Shown here piece by piece: positions 19,399-27,913 of a stretch of 64,000 nt of DNA (positions within the stretch are counted from its first letter, which is position 1; each line of letters starts with the position of its first letter). Below the pieces are notes generated by a model. The model saw nothing but the letters and a program-made list of their open reading frames with translations. It did no database searches and was not told the origin of the DNA. Source of the stretch: Corynebacterium sp. NML130628 (lineage in GTDB: Bacteria; Actinomycetota; Actinomycetes; Mycobacteriales; Mycobacteriaceae); contig NZ_MLAL01000045.1 of NCBI RefSeq assembly GCF_001875665.1, positions 124,001 through 188,000 of the forward strand, written 5' to 3'. The position numbers and the translations under genes are program-made.

Positions 19399-20000
19399 TG
19401 GATACAGAGTTGCTTGAGCGCTGCCACATCGCAGCCGACATCGTAGGCCAACTCTTCCTCGACGAGCCCCAAGGCCCGCTTCTCGACGCCCTCTCCGACC
19501 CCTCCTTCCTGCAGTCATGGCCGCTCGAGGACGCCGCCTCGCAGCAGGCCATCGCAGCACTGCTCAAGGCTGAACGGGACACCGCCGAGGCACTCCAACG
19601 CGATCACCTCTACCTCTTCATCGGTGTAAGCGCCCCACTGGCCCAACCGTACGAGTCCCCGTACTTCTCCAAAGACGGCCTTGTCATGGACGACGACACC
19701 GCCGCAGTCGCAGCCTTCTACCACCAGATCGGTTTCGCCCCCGGCATGGACCACTTGCCGCCGGACCACATCGGCCTAGAGTTCCGCTGCATCAGCCACC
19801 TGAGCGCCCTCGCGCTCAACGCCGCCCGTGAAGAAGATCGCAGCGCTGCACTGGAAGCACTACGAACCTTCACCGCCGAGCACCCCGCCCGATTCGCCGA
19901 GCAGCTGCTTGGCGGCGTCGAAAAGCATGCAAACACTGCGATCTACCGGGCACTTCCCGGACTGGCGCGGGGTGTGCTGAACACCGTCACGTCCTTATAG
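19398..20000 (+). CDS. dmsD: TorD/DmsD-family redox enzyme maturation chaperone
   Basis: 200 residues, all-helical in character, starting MDTELLERCHIAADIVGQLF. It carries family signatures RDHLYLFIGVSAPLAQPYES and the chaperone motif region DHLPPDHIGLEFRCISHLSA. These proteins bind the twin-arginine leader of DmsA-type enzymes and assist cofactor insertion before export. The start is the ATG in TAATG with dmsC. The symbol dmsD is by family and position; orthology to the enteric gene is inferred. Confidence 0.85.
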   Translation: MDTELLERCHIAADIVGQLFLDEPQGPLLDALSDPSFLQSWPLEDAASQQAIAALLKAERDTAEALQRDHLYLFIGVSAPLAQPYESPYFSKDGLVMDDDTAAVAAFYHQIGFAPGMDHLPPDHIGLEFRCISHLSALALNAAREEDRSAALEALRTFTAEHPARFAEQLLGGVEKHANTAIYRALPGLARGVLNTVTSL

Positions 20001-20010
20001 CGCACACACA

Positions 20011-20049
20011 AAAGCTCCCCATCCCGTCCGTGACGAGTGGGGAGCTTTG
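20011..20049. terminator. Bidirectional terminator between dmsD and rplO
   Basis: The inverted repeat AAAGCTCCCCA...TGGGGAGCTTT (11-bp arms) lies between convergent dmsD and rplO. A-rich and T-rich edges allow function in both directions. The same arm sequence recurs in the terminator at 51462-51500. Confidence 0.85.
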
Positions 20050-20077
20050 CTAAGCGCTGTGGCGCGAAGATGAAGGC

Positions 20078-20527
20078 TTATGCCTGCGTGGTGGAACCAC
20101 CAGCAGCCTCGATCTTCTCAACCGCAGACTTGGAGAACTTGGTAGCGGTGACGTCCAACTTGACGTTGATGTCGCCGTTGCCCAGCACCTTGACCGGCTG
20201 ATTCTTGCGAACCAAGCCAGCCGCGACGATGTCGTCGATGGTGATGGTGCCGCCGTTCGGGAACGCCTCTGCGAGCGCCTGAACGTTGACTACCTGGTAC
20301 TCCACGCGGTTCGGGTTCTTGAAGCCCTTGAGCTTCGGCAGACGCATGTGAAGTGGCATCTGGCCACCCTCAAATGCTGCGGAAACCTGCTTGCGAGCCT
20401 TGGTGCCCTTGGTACCACGGCCAGCGGTCTTGCCGCCCTTGCCTGCTTCACCGCGACCTACGCGGAACTTTGGTTTGTTAGCGCCCTTTGCTGGGCGCAG
20501 ATCATGGAGCTTGATAATTTCAGCCAT
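20078..20527 (-). CDS. rplO: 50S ribosomal protein L15 (uL15)
   Basis: 149 residues. The N-terminal [23 protein letters not shown] and the Gly/Lys-rich loop [19 protein letters not shown] are diagnostic. L15 is a late assembly protein of the large subunit. Last gene of the rpsH-rplO block, separated from rpmD by 6 bp, with a bidirectional terminator downstream. secY does not follow; dmsABCD is inserted between. Confidence 0.98.
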   Translation of the reverse strand: MAEIIKLHDLRPAKGANKPKFRVGRGEAGKGGKTAGRGTKGTKARKQVSAAFEGGQMPLHMRLPKLKGFKNPNRVEYQVVNVQALAEAFPNGGTITIDDIVAAGLVRKNQPVKVLGNGDINVKLDVTATKFSKSAVEKIEAAGGSTTQA

Positions 20528-20533
20528 GTTGTT

Positions 20534-20719
20534 CTACTCCCCTGCAACTTCTTCGACGGTAACGAGGTGGCGAACCTTCAGGATCTGTCCACGGGTTGCG
20601 GCGTTGTCCTTCTTGATAACGGACTGGCCGATCTTACGCAGACCGAGTGCCTCGAGGTTCTGACGGGTCAGCGGCTTCTCGCCAACCTTGCCGTGGTGCA
20701 ATGTGATCTTCAAAGCCAT
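20534..20719 (-). CDS. rpmD: 50S ribosomal protein L30 (uL30)
   Basis: 61 residues: MALKITLHHGKVGEKPLTRQ followed by GLRKIGQSVIKKDNAATRGQ, the typical short bacterial L30. It lies 5 bp after rpsE and 6 bp before rplO, so it is translationally embedded in the operon. Confidence 0.97.
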   Translation of the reverse strand: MALKITLHHGKVGEKPLTRQNLEALGLRKIGQSVIKKDNAATRGQILKVRHLVTVEEVAGE

Positions 20720-20724
20720 TGTTC

Positions 20725-21360
20725 TTACGCCTCCTGTCCTGCGCGTGCGCGCAGCATGCGAGCAGGTGCGACATCCTCGAGGTCCTTGCCACGCTTAGCA
20801 GCAACTTCCTCAGGGCGTACAAGCTGCTTGAGACCAGCAACCGTTGCCTGAACAACGTTCAGAGCGTTGTCAGAACCGATCGACTTAGCAAGGATGTCCT
20901 GGACACCAGCGCACTCAAGCACCGGGCGGACTGCGCCACCGGCGATCACACCGGTACCTGGAGCAGCCGGGCGCAGCATAACAATGCCAGCAGCCTCTTC
21001 AGCCTGGACTGGGTGGGGAATGGTGCCACCGATCATTGGGACGCGGAAGAAGTTCTTACGCGCTTCTTCTGCACCCTTCTGGATAGCGGCAGGAACTTCC
21101 TTTGCCTTGCCGTAGCCAACGCCGACCATGCCCTTGCCGTCACCAACGACGACGAGAGCGGTGAAGGACATGTTGCGTCCGCCCTTCACGGTCTTTGCGA
21201 CACGGTTGATGGTGATGACGCGCTCAATGTACTTGTCGCGGTCATCGTTCTGGTTGCGACGGTCATCGCGACGGCCACGGCCACCGCGGTTGTTGCGCTC
21301 ATTCTTCTTGTTCTGGTTGTCGGCGGAGCGTCCGCCGTCACGCCGTTCACGTTCGGCCAT
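20725..21360 (-). CDS. rpsE: 30S ribosomal protein S5 (uS5)
   Basis: 211 residues. A basic, Arg/Asn/Gly-rich extension of about 45 residues ([20 protein letters not shown]) precedes the S5 double-stranded RNA-binding domain ([20 protein letters not shown]) and the C-terminal domain ([19 protein letters not shown]). The extended N-terminus is usual in actinobacteria. S5 contributes to decoding fidelity and the mRNA entry helicase site. It lies 40 bp after rplR. Confidence 0.97.
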   Translation of the reverse strand: MAERERRDGGRSADNQNKKNERNNRGGRGRRDDRRNQNDDRDKYIERVITINRVAKTVKGGRNMSFTALVVVGDGKGMVGVGYGKAKEVPAAIQKGAEEARKNFFRVPMIGGTIPHPVQAEEAAGIVMLRPAAPGTGVIAGGAVRPVLECAGVQDILAKSIGSDNALNVVQATVAGLKQLVRPEEVAAKRGKDLEDVAPARMLRARAGQEA

Positions 21361-21400
21361 TACGCGATCCTTCCGTTGATGGTGATGATTGCGGTGGTCA

Positions 21401-21805
21401 TTAGAACTTCAGACCACCTTCACGAGCGGCCTCAGCAAGAGCTGCGACACGGCCGTGGTACTTGTAACCTGCGCGGTCGAAGACGATAGCTTCGACGCCT
21501 GCAGCCTTGGCGCGCTCAGCGATCAGCTGGCCAACCTTGGCTGCCTTTGCCTTCTTGTCACCCTCCAGTGCGCGCACGTCAGCCTCGATGGAGGATGCTG
21601 CTGCGAGCGTGTGGCCAGCGAGATCGTCGATCACCTGGACGTGGATGTGACGGGAAGAGCGGTGCACAACGAGACGCGGAGTCTCTGGGGTGCCGCGCAG
21701 CGTCTTGCGGATACGGAAGTGGCGACGTGCACGAGCCTCGCGGCGGCGGGAGGAAATATCCTTGCCGACCGGAGTGCGCTTGGTGTTCTCTGCAGAATTG
21801 CTCAT
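21401..21805 (-). CDS. rplR: 50S ribosomal protein L18 (uL18)
   Basis: 134 residues with the L18 core [39 protein letters not shown] and the C-terminal [23 protein letters not shown]18 binds 5S rRNA with L5. Its start lies 2 bp after the rplF stop. Confidence 0.98.
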   Translation of the reverse strand: MSNSAENTKRTPVGKDISSRRREARARRHFRIRKTLRGTPETPRLVVHRSSRHIHVQVIDDLAGHTLAAASSIEADVRALEGDKKAKAAKVGQLIAERAKAAGVEAIVFDRAGYKYHGRVAALAEAAREGGLKF

Positions 21806-21807
21806 GA

Positions 21808-22344
21808 TTACTTACCCGTCTTTCCGACCTTGCGGCGAACCTGCTCACCCTCGTAGCGGATGCCCTTACCCTTGTATGGGTCATCCTTACGGAGGCGGCG
21901 GATGTTAGCCGCAATCTGGCCAACCTGCTGCTTGTCAATGCCCTCGATGGAGAACTTAGTGTTGCCATCGACTGCGAAGCTGATCCCTTCCGGAGCCTCA
22001 ATGAGGACCGGGTGGGAGTAGCCGAGCGAGAACTCGAGGTCCTTACCCTTGGCCTGGACACGGTAGCCGACACCGAAGATCTCCATGTTGATCTTGTAGC
22101 CCTCGGTCACGCCAACAACAAGGTTGTTGATCATGGAGCGGGACAGACCGTGCAGCGCACGGTGCTGACGGTGATCGTCCGGGCGGGAGACGACAATCTC
22201 GTTGTCCTCAACCGCGGCGGTGATTGGCGCAGGCACCTCGAAGTTCAGGGAACCCTTTGGACCCTTGACCTCTACAACCTGACCGTTAACGTTTACTTCG
22301 ACACCATTCGGGATGGCGATGGGTGCATTACCTACACGCGACAT
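21808..22344 (-). CDS. rplF: 50S ribosomal protein L6 (uL6)
   Basis: 178 residues with the two tandem L6 folds, the start [17 protein letters not shown], the internal [20 protein letters not shown] and the C-terminal signature [20 protein letters not shown]6 lies near the factor-binding site of the 50S subunit. It is 18 bp after rpsH and 2 bp before rplR. Confidence 0.98.
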   Translation of the reverse strand: MSRVGNAPIAIPNGVEVNVNGQVVEVKGPKGSLNFEVPAPITAAVEDNEIVVSRPDDHRQHRALHGLSRSMINNLVVGVTEGYKINMEIFGVGYRVQAKGKDLEFSLGYSHPVLIEAPEGISFAVDGNTKFSIEGIDKQQVGQIAANIRRLRKDDPYKGKGIRYEGEQVRRKVGKTGK

Positions 22345-22362
22345 AGTCTTTTCAACCTCCCT

Positions 22363-22761
22363 TTACCAGACGTAGGCGAGAACTTCTCCGCCTACACCCT
22401 TCTCCTGGGCCTGACGGTCGGTGAGGAGACCATGGGACGTGGAGATGATCGCCACACCCAGACCACCCAGCACCTGCGGCAGGTCGTTGGACTTTGCGTA
22501 CACGCGCAGACCAGGCTTGGACACGCGACGCAGGCCAGCGATGGCAGCCTCACGGGTCGGGCCGTACTTGAGGTCCAGGGTCAGCTGCTTGCCAACCTTG
22601 GCGTCCTCAACCTTGTAATCAGCAATGTAGCCTTCCTGCTTCAGGATCTCAGCGATGTTCGCCTTGATCTTGGAGGAAGGCATTGTCACGCTCTCGTGCT
22701 GTGCGTGCGAAGCGTTGCGCACGCGAGACAGCATGTCTGCGATTGGATCAGTCATCGTCAT
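22363..22761 (-). CDS. rpsH: 30S ribosomal protein S8 (uS8)
   Basis: 132 residues. The start [17 protein letters not shown] at 22761 is the usual S8 start; the frame is open further upstream to 22815 without family similarity. The C-terminal motif [20 protein letters not shown] is conserved. S8 binds helix 21 of 16S rRNA and is the classic spc-operon translational regulator. It opens a separate block here: rpsN is absent and rplE lies 3.6 kb away, so its promoter must be in the upstream gap. Confidence 0.97.
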   Translation of the reverse strand: MTMTDPIADMLSRVRNASHAQHESVTMPSSKIKANIAEILKQEGYIADYKVEDAKVGKQLTLDLKYGPTREAAIAGLRRVSKPGLRVYAKSNDLPQVLGGLGVAIISTSHGLLTDRQAQEKGVGGEVLAYVW

Positions 22762-23093
22762 AAGATGTGACCGTTTACCTTTCTCGTTGCGGTTCCCTAC
22801 CCACCTGACCAGCAAGACTGTGTCGTGCCAGGTCGCGTTTTCCGCATGATCTGTCGGGGGCTACTTCACGCTCCCCACGCTCAATAACGCGGGGCGCTCG
22901 CCGCCTCCCTTGCACGCGGTCCGCCTCTCGGCGGGGGGCCTGCAACAAAGTTGGATGTACAATGTTCTTTCGGATTTTGCGCGCAGACAACCATCTGTGC
23001 ACAAGTCCGTTTGGCTACACTACACCTTTTGCCCGCAGGAAACAATTCGCGTTCGCCGTTGCGCCTCCGCGTATAGGTCGTATAGTCGGCATC
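22762..23093. promoter_or_regulatory. Divergent gap between rpsH and the amidohydrolase gene
   Basis: This stretch has no credible gene. Minus-strand side (rpsH leader): two hairpins, CCGCC-TCTC-GGCGG (22921-22934) and CCCCGCG/CGTGGGG with one wobble (22873-22894). Plus-strand side: TTGCGC (23059-23064), 16 bp, TATAGT (23081-23086), then 7 nt to the ATG at 23094. That is a well-formed promoter for a leaderless amidohydrolase transcript. An rpsH -10 was not identified with confidence. Confidence 0.55.
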
Positions 23094-24326
23094 ATGAAGC
23101 ACCTCGATCCGCTTTTCGACGCCCTCTCCGCCACCCGCCCGCAGCGTGAGGAGCTGTACCGCTGGTTCCACCAGCACGCGGAACTGTCGATGCAGGAGTT
23201 CGAGACCACGCAGCGCATCATGCAGGAGCTCGAGGCTGCGAGCATCCCGTTCACCCAGCTGGGCGACACGGGCGTCGTCGCCACCATCGAGAACGGGCCC
23301 GGCCCCGTGGTCGCGCTGCGTGGCGACACCGACGGCCTACCCGTCAAGGAGGACTCCGGCAAGGAATACGCCTGCACTCGAACGCAAGTGGATGCGGCGA
23401 CTGGACAGGAGGTTCCCGTCTCCCACGCGTGCGGTCACGATTTCCACATCTGCTCAGTGCTCGCTGCTCTCGACGCATTCAATAACTGCAGAGACGCCTG
23501 GTCCGGCACGCTGGTGGGCGTGTTCCAGCCTGGCGAAGAAACCGCCTCCGGCGCACGCTCCATGGTCGAGCACGGCATCGCTGAGGCGATCCCTCACCCC
23601 GACGTGTACTTGGGCCAGCACGTGCTCGGCACCTTGCCACTGGGCCATGTCGGTACCCGGCCCGGTCCCGTGCTTTCCCAGGCATTCTCGGTCAAGGTCA
23701 CGGTGCATGGGGTAGGTTCGCATGGCTCCATGCCTGAGATGGGCGTTGACGCGGTCTTGTTGGCGTCGACAATTGTGACGAGGCTCCACACTGTAGTCTC
23801 GCGTGAGGTCGCGGCCTCCGAGACCGCGGTGCTGACGGTCGGGGCAATCCACTCAGGCGCGAAGTCCAACGTCATCCCGGACAGCGCGGAGCTGCTCATC
23901 AATACCCGCGCTTATTCGGAGACGACAAGCGCGCATCTGAAGTCGGCCATCGAACGCATCGTGCGCGCTGAGTGCGAAGCGGCGCGCAGCCCACAAGCAC
24001 CCGAGTTCGAGTACTACGACACTTACCCGCTCACCAACAACGATGAAGCGGCAACGCAGCTGGTACGCAACGCCTTCGACGCCCAATTCGGCGACGAGGC
24101 TGGGACGCTGGCGCAGGTCCCTGCCAGCGAGGACTTCTCAATCATCCCGGACGCACTCGGCGTGCCGTACACCTTCTGGGGCCTCGGGGGATTTGCCAGT
24201 TACCCGCATGCACCGGGGAACCACTCCGCAGCATTCGCACCGGACCTGCAGCCGACACTCGACCGCAGCGCCGAGGCCATGGTTACCGCAGCGAGCGCGT
24301 GGCTCACCAACGGGAACGGCGACTAG
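23094..24326 (+). CDS. M20-family metal-dependent amidohydrolase
   Basis: 410 residues of the M20D type (N-acyl-amino acid / hippurate hydrolase-like). Metal-site sequences are visible: SHACGHDFHICSVLAAL, FQPGEETASGARSMVEHGI, and the C-terminal PHAPGNHSAAF. The dimerisation domain contains VTVHGVGSHGSMPEMGVDA. Relatives release amino or carboxylic acids from N-acyl amides in the cytoplasm; the substrate here cannot be told. The start MKHLDPLF at 23094 matches the family; the frame is open 44 codons further upstream, but the promoter TTGCGC-N16-TATAGT lies there. It leads into the DUF6457 gene and fdhD. Confidence 0.87.
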   Translation: MKHLDPLFDALSATRPQREELYRWFHQHAELSMQEFETTQRIMQELEAASIPFTQLGDTGVVATIENGPGPVVALRGDTDGLPVKEDSGKEYACTRTQVDAATGQEVPVSHACGHDFHICSVLAALDAFNNCRDAWSGTLVGVFQPGEETASGARSMVEHGIAEAIPHPDVYLGQHVLGTLPLGHVGTRPGPVLSQAFSVKVTVHGVGSHGSMPEMGVDAVLLASTIVTRLHTVVSREVAASETAVLTVGAIHSGAKSNVIPDSAELLINTRAYSETTSAHLKSAIERIVRAECEAARSPQAPEFEYYDTYPLTNNDEAATQLVRNAFDAQFGDEAGTLAQVPASEDFSIIPDALGVPYTFWGLGGFASYPHAPGNHSAAFAPDLQPTLDRSAEAMVTAASAWLTNGNGD

Positions 24327-24336
24327 AGTGGCACTC

Positions 24337-24624
24337 ATGGCAAAAGACGAAGGTTTACAGTCCACACACGAATGGCTCCACGAGGTTTCTCGCGAGCTCG
24401 GCGTCTCCCCTGAGCTCACCCGTTCCCTCGTGGGCGACATCTTAAAGATGACGGCGGACGTGGCGCACAACGGCCCGTCGCGCCCGGCGGCTCCCACGAC
24501 CGCGTTCGTCGTTGGCGTCGCTACCGGTACCGCGCTGAAGGGCGAGGACGCAGCGGACGCAGCAACAGCCCGCGAGGCACTCACGAAGGTGGCGAACCTC
24601 CTGGAGACGTATGAGCAGGATTAA
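24337..24624 (+). CDS. Small DUF6457-like protein upstream of fdhD
   Basis: 95 residues from ATG 24337 (an in-frame GTG at 24328 would add three). It contains HEWLHEVSRELGVSPELTRS and a C-terminal helix ending LTKVANLLETYEQD. I relate it to DUF6457, a short helical domain that in actinobacteria occurs beside or fused to molybdenum-cofactor genes. A role with FdhD or MobA-type proteins is inferred from context. Its last 14 bp overlap the fdhD start, implying coupled translation. It follows the amidohydrolase stop by 10 bp. Confidence 0.65.
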   Translation: MAKDEGLQSTHEWLHEVSRELGVSPELTRSLVGDILKMTADVAHNGPSRPAAPTTAFVVGVATGTALKGEDAADAATAREALTKVANLLETYEQD

Positions 24625-25438
24625 TCGACGCTTCGCCGTCACTAAAGTTACCCGCACCGACAGCGGCTTCGCGCGCGATACCCGCGCCGACACCGTCACC
24701 GTGGAAGAGCCGTTGGCCATCCGCGCTACCGGCGACACGCTCACGACCACCATGCGAACTCCCGGACACGATATTGAGCTCGCACACGGCTGGATGTACG
24801 CCGAGGGCCTCATCCGCTCAGCCGAGGACGTGCGTTCCGCCCGTTACTGCGCGGGCGCAGTGGGTCCGAACGGTGAAAACACGTACAACACGCTCGACAT
24901 CGATCTGTCCGCGAGCGCGGCGCCGGCAGCACCACAGTTCATTCGTTTAACGACGACCACGAGCGCCTGCGGAGTCTGCGGCACCCAATCGATCGACGAC
25001 ATCCTGCACAAAACGCCGAACCCGATTACACCGGTGGCCCTCGATCCTGACCTCGTGATGCGCCTTCCTGAAGCATTGGCTGCAGGGCAGAAGCAGTTCC
25101 GAAAAACCGGCGGCATCCACGCGGCAGGCGCGTTCACCTTCGACGGCGAGCTCGTCGTCATCCGCGAGGATATCGGCCGACACAACGCGACCGACAAGGT
25201 GATCGGCCACCTCCTCCTCGAGGGGCTGCTGCCAGCCAGCGACCTCATCCTGGTCGTCAGCTCCCGCGCCTCCTTCGAGCTCGTACAGAAGGCCGCGATG
25301 GCCGGTTTCCCGGCGATGGTTGCGGTCTCGGCGGCGTCCTCACTCGCCGTCGAGCTGGCCCGCGAAACAAAAATGGCGCTCGCCGGCTTTGTGCGCGGCG
25401 AGCGCTTCAACCTGTACTCCGGGGAGCTAGCAGACTAG
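24611..25438 (+). CDS. fdhD: FdhD, sulfurtransferase for formate dehydrogenase maturation
   Basis: 275 residues with the catalytic cysteine loop SACGVCGTQSIDDIL and the conserved regions TPGHDIELAHGWMYAEGLI, GGIHAAGAF and REDIGRHNATDKVIG. FdhD transfers sulfur from a cysteine desulfurase to the Mo-bisMGD cofactor of formate dehydrogenase. No formate dehydrogenase gene is in the window, so its client lies elsewhere. The start overlaps the upstream DUF6457 gene by 14 bp. The TAG stop overlaps the stop of the convergent FNT gene (25435-25438, CTAG). Confidence 0.93.
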   Translation: MSRINRRFAVTKVTRTDSGFARDTRADTVTVEEPLAIRATGDTLTTTMRTPGHDIELAHGWMYAEGLIRSAEDVRSARYCAGAVGPNGENTYNTLDIDLSASAAPAAPQFIRLTTTTSACGVCGTQSIDDILHKTPNPITPVALDPDLVMRLPEALAAGQKQFRKTGGIHAAGAFTFDGELVVIREDIGRHNATDKVIGHLLLEGLLPASDLILVVSSRASFELVQKAAMAGFPAMVAVSAASSLAVELARETKMALAGFVRGERFNLYSGELAD

Positions 25439-26217
25439 TCCTTGTACACGGTCTTCGTCTTGTTCAACCAAGCGTAGACGCCGCCGATGCACAGGCCACC
25501 ACCGATGAAGTTGCCGATCCACACAGCAACCCAGTTGCTGATAATCGCCGTCGCAGTGAAACCCTCAGGCAGGGTGCTGGACAGGAACGCCAGGGAGAAC
25601 AGCGAGAAGTTCGCGATCACGTGCTCGAGGCCGAGACCGACAAAGATGGCGATCAGCGGCAGGATGACGACGAACTTGGAGATGAACTCCTTCGCCAGCA
25701 ACGCACCAACGATTGCCATGTTGACGATGAAGTTCGCGAAGATCGCCTCAAGCAATGCGCCGAAGAACGGCTTCGCCAGCTTGCCCTCAACCAGGGTCAC
25801 AATCAAGTGACTGTTATCCATCGAGCCGAACTTAGCCGACTGGCTCATCACAGCCGCGAAGATGATCGCACCGACCAGGTTCGCCACCGTCACCACGACG
25901 ACCAACCAAATGCCCTTACCCCAGCTGAACACCTTGTCTGTCGCCGCCCAGGAAGCGAACATCATGTCGCCCGTTGCAAGCTCCGCGTTCAGGATGACGA
26001 TCGCGAACAGGCCCAGACCGAACAGCAAGGCGAACACAACCGAGCCGAGCCCCGGCGCATATTCATTGACCGCATTTCCCGCCACCGCGGCGAACGCCGT
26101 ACCAGCAGTCAGGTAAATGCCTGCGAAAATCGCGCGAACGAAAAACCGTGGCATCTCGTTATCGAGAAGCTGTTCTTTCTTCTTGGCCCCTGCGTGGACC
26201 ATCTCTTGTAAAGCCAT
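25435..26217 (-). CDS. FNT-family formate/nitrite channel (first copy)
   Basis: 260 residues from ATG 26217, chosen for its GAGGAGG ribosome site. Six hydrophobic segments and FNT sequences are present: LNAELATGDMMFASWA, LLEAIFANFIVNMAIVGALL and NWVAVWIGNFIGGGLCIGGV. FNT proteins are pentameric channels for formate, nitrite or hydrosulfide. It is convergent with fdhD, with overlapping stops. It has its own promoter with a palindrome behind the rplE terminator. Substrate is not provable; the fdhD and nrdD context favours formate. Confidence 0.88.
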   Translation of the reverse strand: MALQEMVHAGAKKKEQLLDNEMPRFFVRAIFAGIYLTAGTAFAAVAGNAVNEYAPGLGSVVFALLFGLGLFAIVILNAELATGDMMFASWAATDKVFSWGKGIWLVVVVTVANLVGAIIFAAVMSQSAKFGSMDNSHLIVTLVEGKLAKPFFGALLEAIFANFIVNMAIVGALLAKEFISKFVVILPLIAIFVGLGLEHVIANFSLFSLAFLSSTLPEGFTATAIISNWVAVWIGNFIGGGLCIGGVYAWLNKTKTVYKD

Positions 26218-26260
26218 CGCGGCCTCCTCAAAATCACCTGAAAGATTGTTACAAGAAGTC

Positions 26261-26299
26261 AGTCTATCCAACGTTTCCCAAAAGCAGTACACGCGTACT
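26261..26299 (-). promoter_or_regulatory. Promoter and palindromic operator of the first FNT gene
   Basis: The minus strand carries TAGACT (26261-26266) as a possible -10. The -35 position is occupied by a perfect inverted repeat AGTAC-ACGC-GTACT (26286-26299), which looks like a regulator site. A second inverted repeat (TTTCGGG/CCCGAAA, 26300-26330) lies upstream. The regulator is unknown. Confidence 0.45.
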
Positions 26300-26336
26300 T
26301 TTCGGGTGTGCTCTGTAGGTTCCCCCGAAAGACGTA

Positions 26337-26371
26337 CGCCCCCGCAACCCGGTTGGAGTCGCAGGGGGCTT
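26337..26371 (-). terminator. Putative terminator after rplE
   Basis: GCCCCC (26338-26343) pairs with GGGGGC (26364-26369), with inner complementarity, 20 bp beyond the rplE stop. The T-run after it on the minus strand is weak. Confidence 0.55.
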
Positions 26372-26390
26372 CGTCGAAAAGCAGCGGGTG

Positions 26391-26969
26391 TTACGCGCGC
26401 TGCATCTTGCCGTCCTTGTCAGCGAACGGGAAGCCAAGGTGGCGCAGGAGTGCGCGGCCCTCGTCGTCGTTCGTTGCAGTGGTGACGACGGTGATGTCCA
26501 TACCGCGGACGCGATCGATCTTGTCGATGTCGATTTCGTAGAACATCGTCTGCTCAGTCAGGCCGAAGGTGTAGTTACCCGCACCGTCGAACTGCTTGTC
26601 GCTGAGGCCACGGAAGTCACGGATACGTGGCAGCGCAACCGTCAGCAGGCGGTCCAGGAACTCCCACATGCGGTCGCCGCGGAGGGTAACCTTCGCGCCG
26701 ATTGGCATGCCTTCACGGAGCTTGAAGTTTGCGATGGACTTCTTTGCGCGGCGAAGCTGTGGCTTCTGACCGGTGATCGCAGCGAGGTCCTCAAGGGCGC
26801 CGTTGATGACCTTGGAGTCACGTGCGGCGTCACCAACACCCATGTTGACAACAATCTTGGTCAGACCAGGGATCTGCATGACGTTGTCGTACTTGAACTC
26901 GTCGTTGAGCTTGGTACGGATGTCCTCTTTGTACTGGGTCTTCAGACGAGGAGTGTAGTTCTCAGCCAT
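26391..26969 (-). CDS. rplE: 50S ribosomal protein L5 (uL5)
   Basis: 192 residues, with [40 protein letters not shown] and [19 protein letters not shown], all L5 signatures. L5 binds 5S rRNA and contacts the P-site tRNA. It is 2 bp after rplX. rpsN and rpsH normally follow; here the FNT gene does. Confidence 0.98.
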   Translation of the reverse strand: MAENYTPRLKTQYKEDIRTKLNDEFKYDNVMQIPGLTKIVVNMGVGDAARDSKVINGALEDLAAITGQKPQLRRAKKSIANFKLREGMPIGAKVTLRGDRMWEFLDRLLTVALPRIRDFRGLSDKQFDGAGNYTFGLTEQTMFYEIDIDKIDRVRGMDITVVTTATNDDEGRALLRHLGFPFADKDGKMQRA

Positions 26970-26971
26970 GC

Positions 26972-27286
26972 TTAGATGTCCTTCCCGTTCGACTTTGCAA
27001 CGCGGACCTTCTTGCCGTTTTCGTCGAAACGGTAGCCCACGCGCGTCGGCTTGCCGTCGGAGTCCAGGACCATCACGTTCGAAACGTGGATTGGGGCTTC
27101 CTGGGTAACGATGCCGCCGGACTCTGCGCCGCGCTCGTTGTAGGAGTTCGCGACGTGCTTCTTCATGCGGTTCACGCCTTCAACGAGAACACGCTGACGC
27201 TTCGGGTATGCCTCGATGACCTTGCCCTGCGCGCCCTTATCCTTGCCAGAGATGACCTGGACCATATCGCCCTTTTTGATTTTCAT
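26972..27286 (-). CDS. rplX: 50S ribosomal protein L24 (uL24)
   Basis: 104 residues: [20 protein letters not shown] (KOW motif), [13 protein letters not shown] and the C-terminal [19 protein letters not shown]24 is an early assembly initiator of 50S. It is 2 bp from both rplN and rplE. Confidence 0.98.
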   Translation of the reverse strand: MKIKKGDMVQVISGKDKGAQGKVIEAYPKRQRVLVEGVNRMKKHVANSYNERGAESGGIVTQEAPIHVSNVMVLDSDGKPTRVGYRFDENGKKVRVAKSNGKDI

Positions 27287-27288
27287 CC

Positions 27289-27657
27289 CTAGATCACCTC
27301 CGGTGCGAGAGAAACGATCTTCATGAACTTCTTGTCGCGCAGCTCGCGAGCAACTGGGCCGAAGATACGGGTGCCGCGTGGCTCGGTGTCGTTCTTGATC
27401 AGCACTGCAGCGTTCTCGTCGAACGAGATGTAGGAGCCGTCCGGACGACGGGTCTCCTTCTTCGCGCGGACGATGACAGCCTTAACGACTTCGCCTTCCT
27501 TGACGTTGCCACCTGGGGCAGCTTCCTTCACAGTGGCGACGATCGTATCGCCGATACCGGCGAAGCGCCGAACGGATCCGCCGAGGACACGGATGCACAA
27601 GATTTCACGTGCACCAGTGTTGTCGGCGACCTTCAGGCGCGATTCCTTCTGAATCAC
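27289..27657 (-). CDS. rplN: 50S ribosomal protein L14 (uL14)
   Basis: 122 residues starting [20 protein letters not shown] from a GTG at 27657 behind AGGAGA. Conserved regions are [20 protein letters not shown] and [21 protein letters not shown]14 lies at the subunit interface. It opens the short rplN-rplX-rplE block, 15 kb away from rpsQ, its usual upstream neighbour, so it must have its own promoter in 27658-27900. Confidence 0.98.
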   Translation of the reverse strand: MIQKESRLKVADNTGAREILCIRVLGGSVRRFAGIGDTIVATVKEAAPGGNVKEGEVVKAVIVRAKKETRRPDGSYISFDENAAVLIKNDTEPRGTRIFGPVARELRDKKFMKIVSLAPEVI

Positions 27658-27897
27658 TATTGGTCTCCTGACCTGGGTCGATGTGCGTTAGATTTCCGTC
27701 CTATACGCACGTGGTCAATGTCTTCGATGTCTTTTCACTTGTCGACGGCACCTTCGGCACCGCAGACGCATTTGCTCAGCTCGGAAACGCGCAGAGTAAA
27801 CACGCAGCAAAGGACAACTGGAACAGTAAAGCACGGAACGTTCGCTCCCGCAAACCGCGAGTTTTGATTATGTTGATTCGTGCCCGATTACGACCTT

Positions 27898-27913
27898 TGG
27901 TATGGTCATACCT
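27898..27913 (+). promoter_or_regulatory. Extended -10 promoter of the second FNT gene (leaderless)
   Basis: TGG directly precedes TATGGT (27901-27906), an extended -10 form, and the ATG follows after exactly 7 nt. There is no ribosome site, so the transcript is predicted to begin at or next to the start codon. The rest of 27658-27897 shows no gene; it should also hold the rplN promoter on the other strand. Confidence 0.55.

Noticed and set aside
17707..19560. A 617-codon minus-strand frame across dmsBC
   Set aside because: It is antisense to dmsB, dmsC and the start of dmsD. The composition is Arg/Asp/Val-rich as expected for a shadow, with no recognisable domain.
22762..23093. An rpsN (S14) gene between rplE and rpsH
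   Set aside because: Both strands of the gap, and the 25.4-26.4 kb segment, were read for the S14 zinc or zinc-free signature and none was found.
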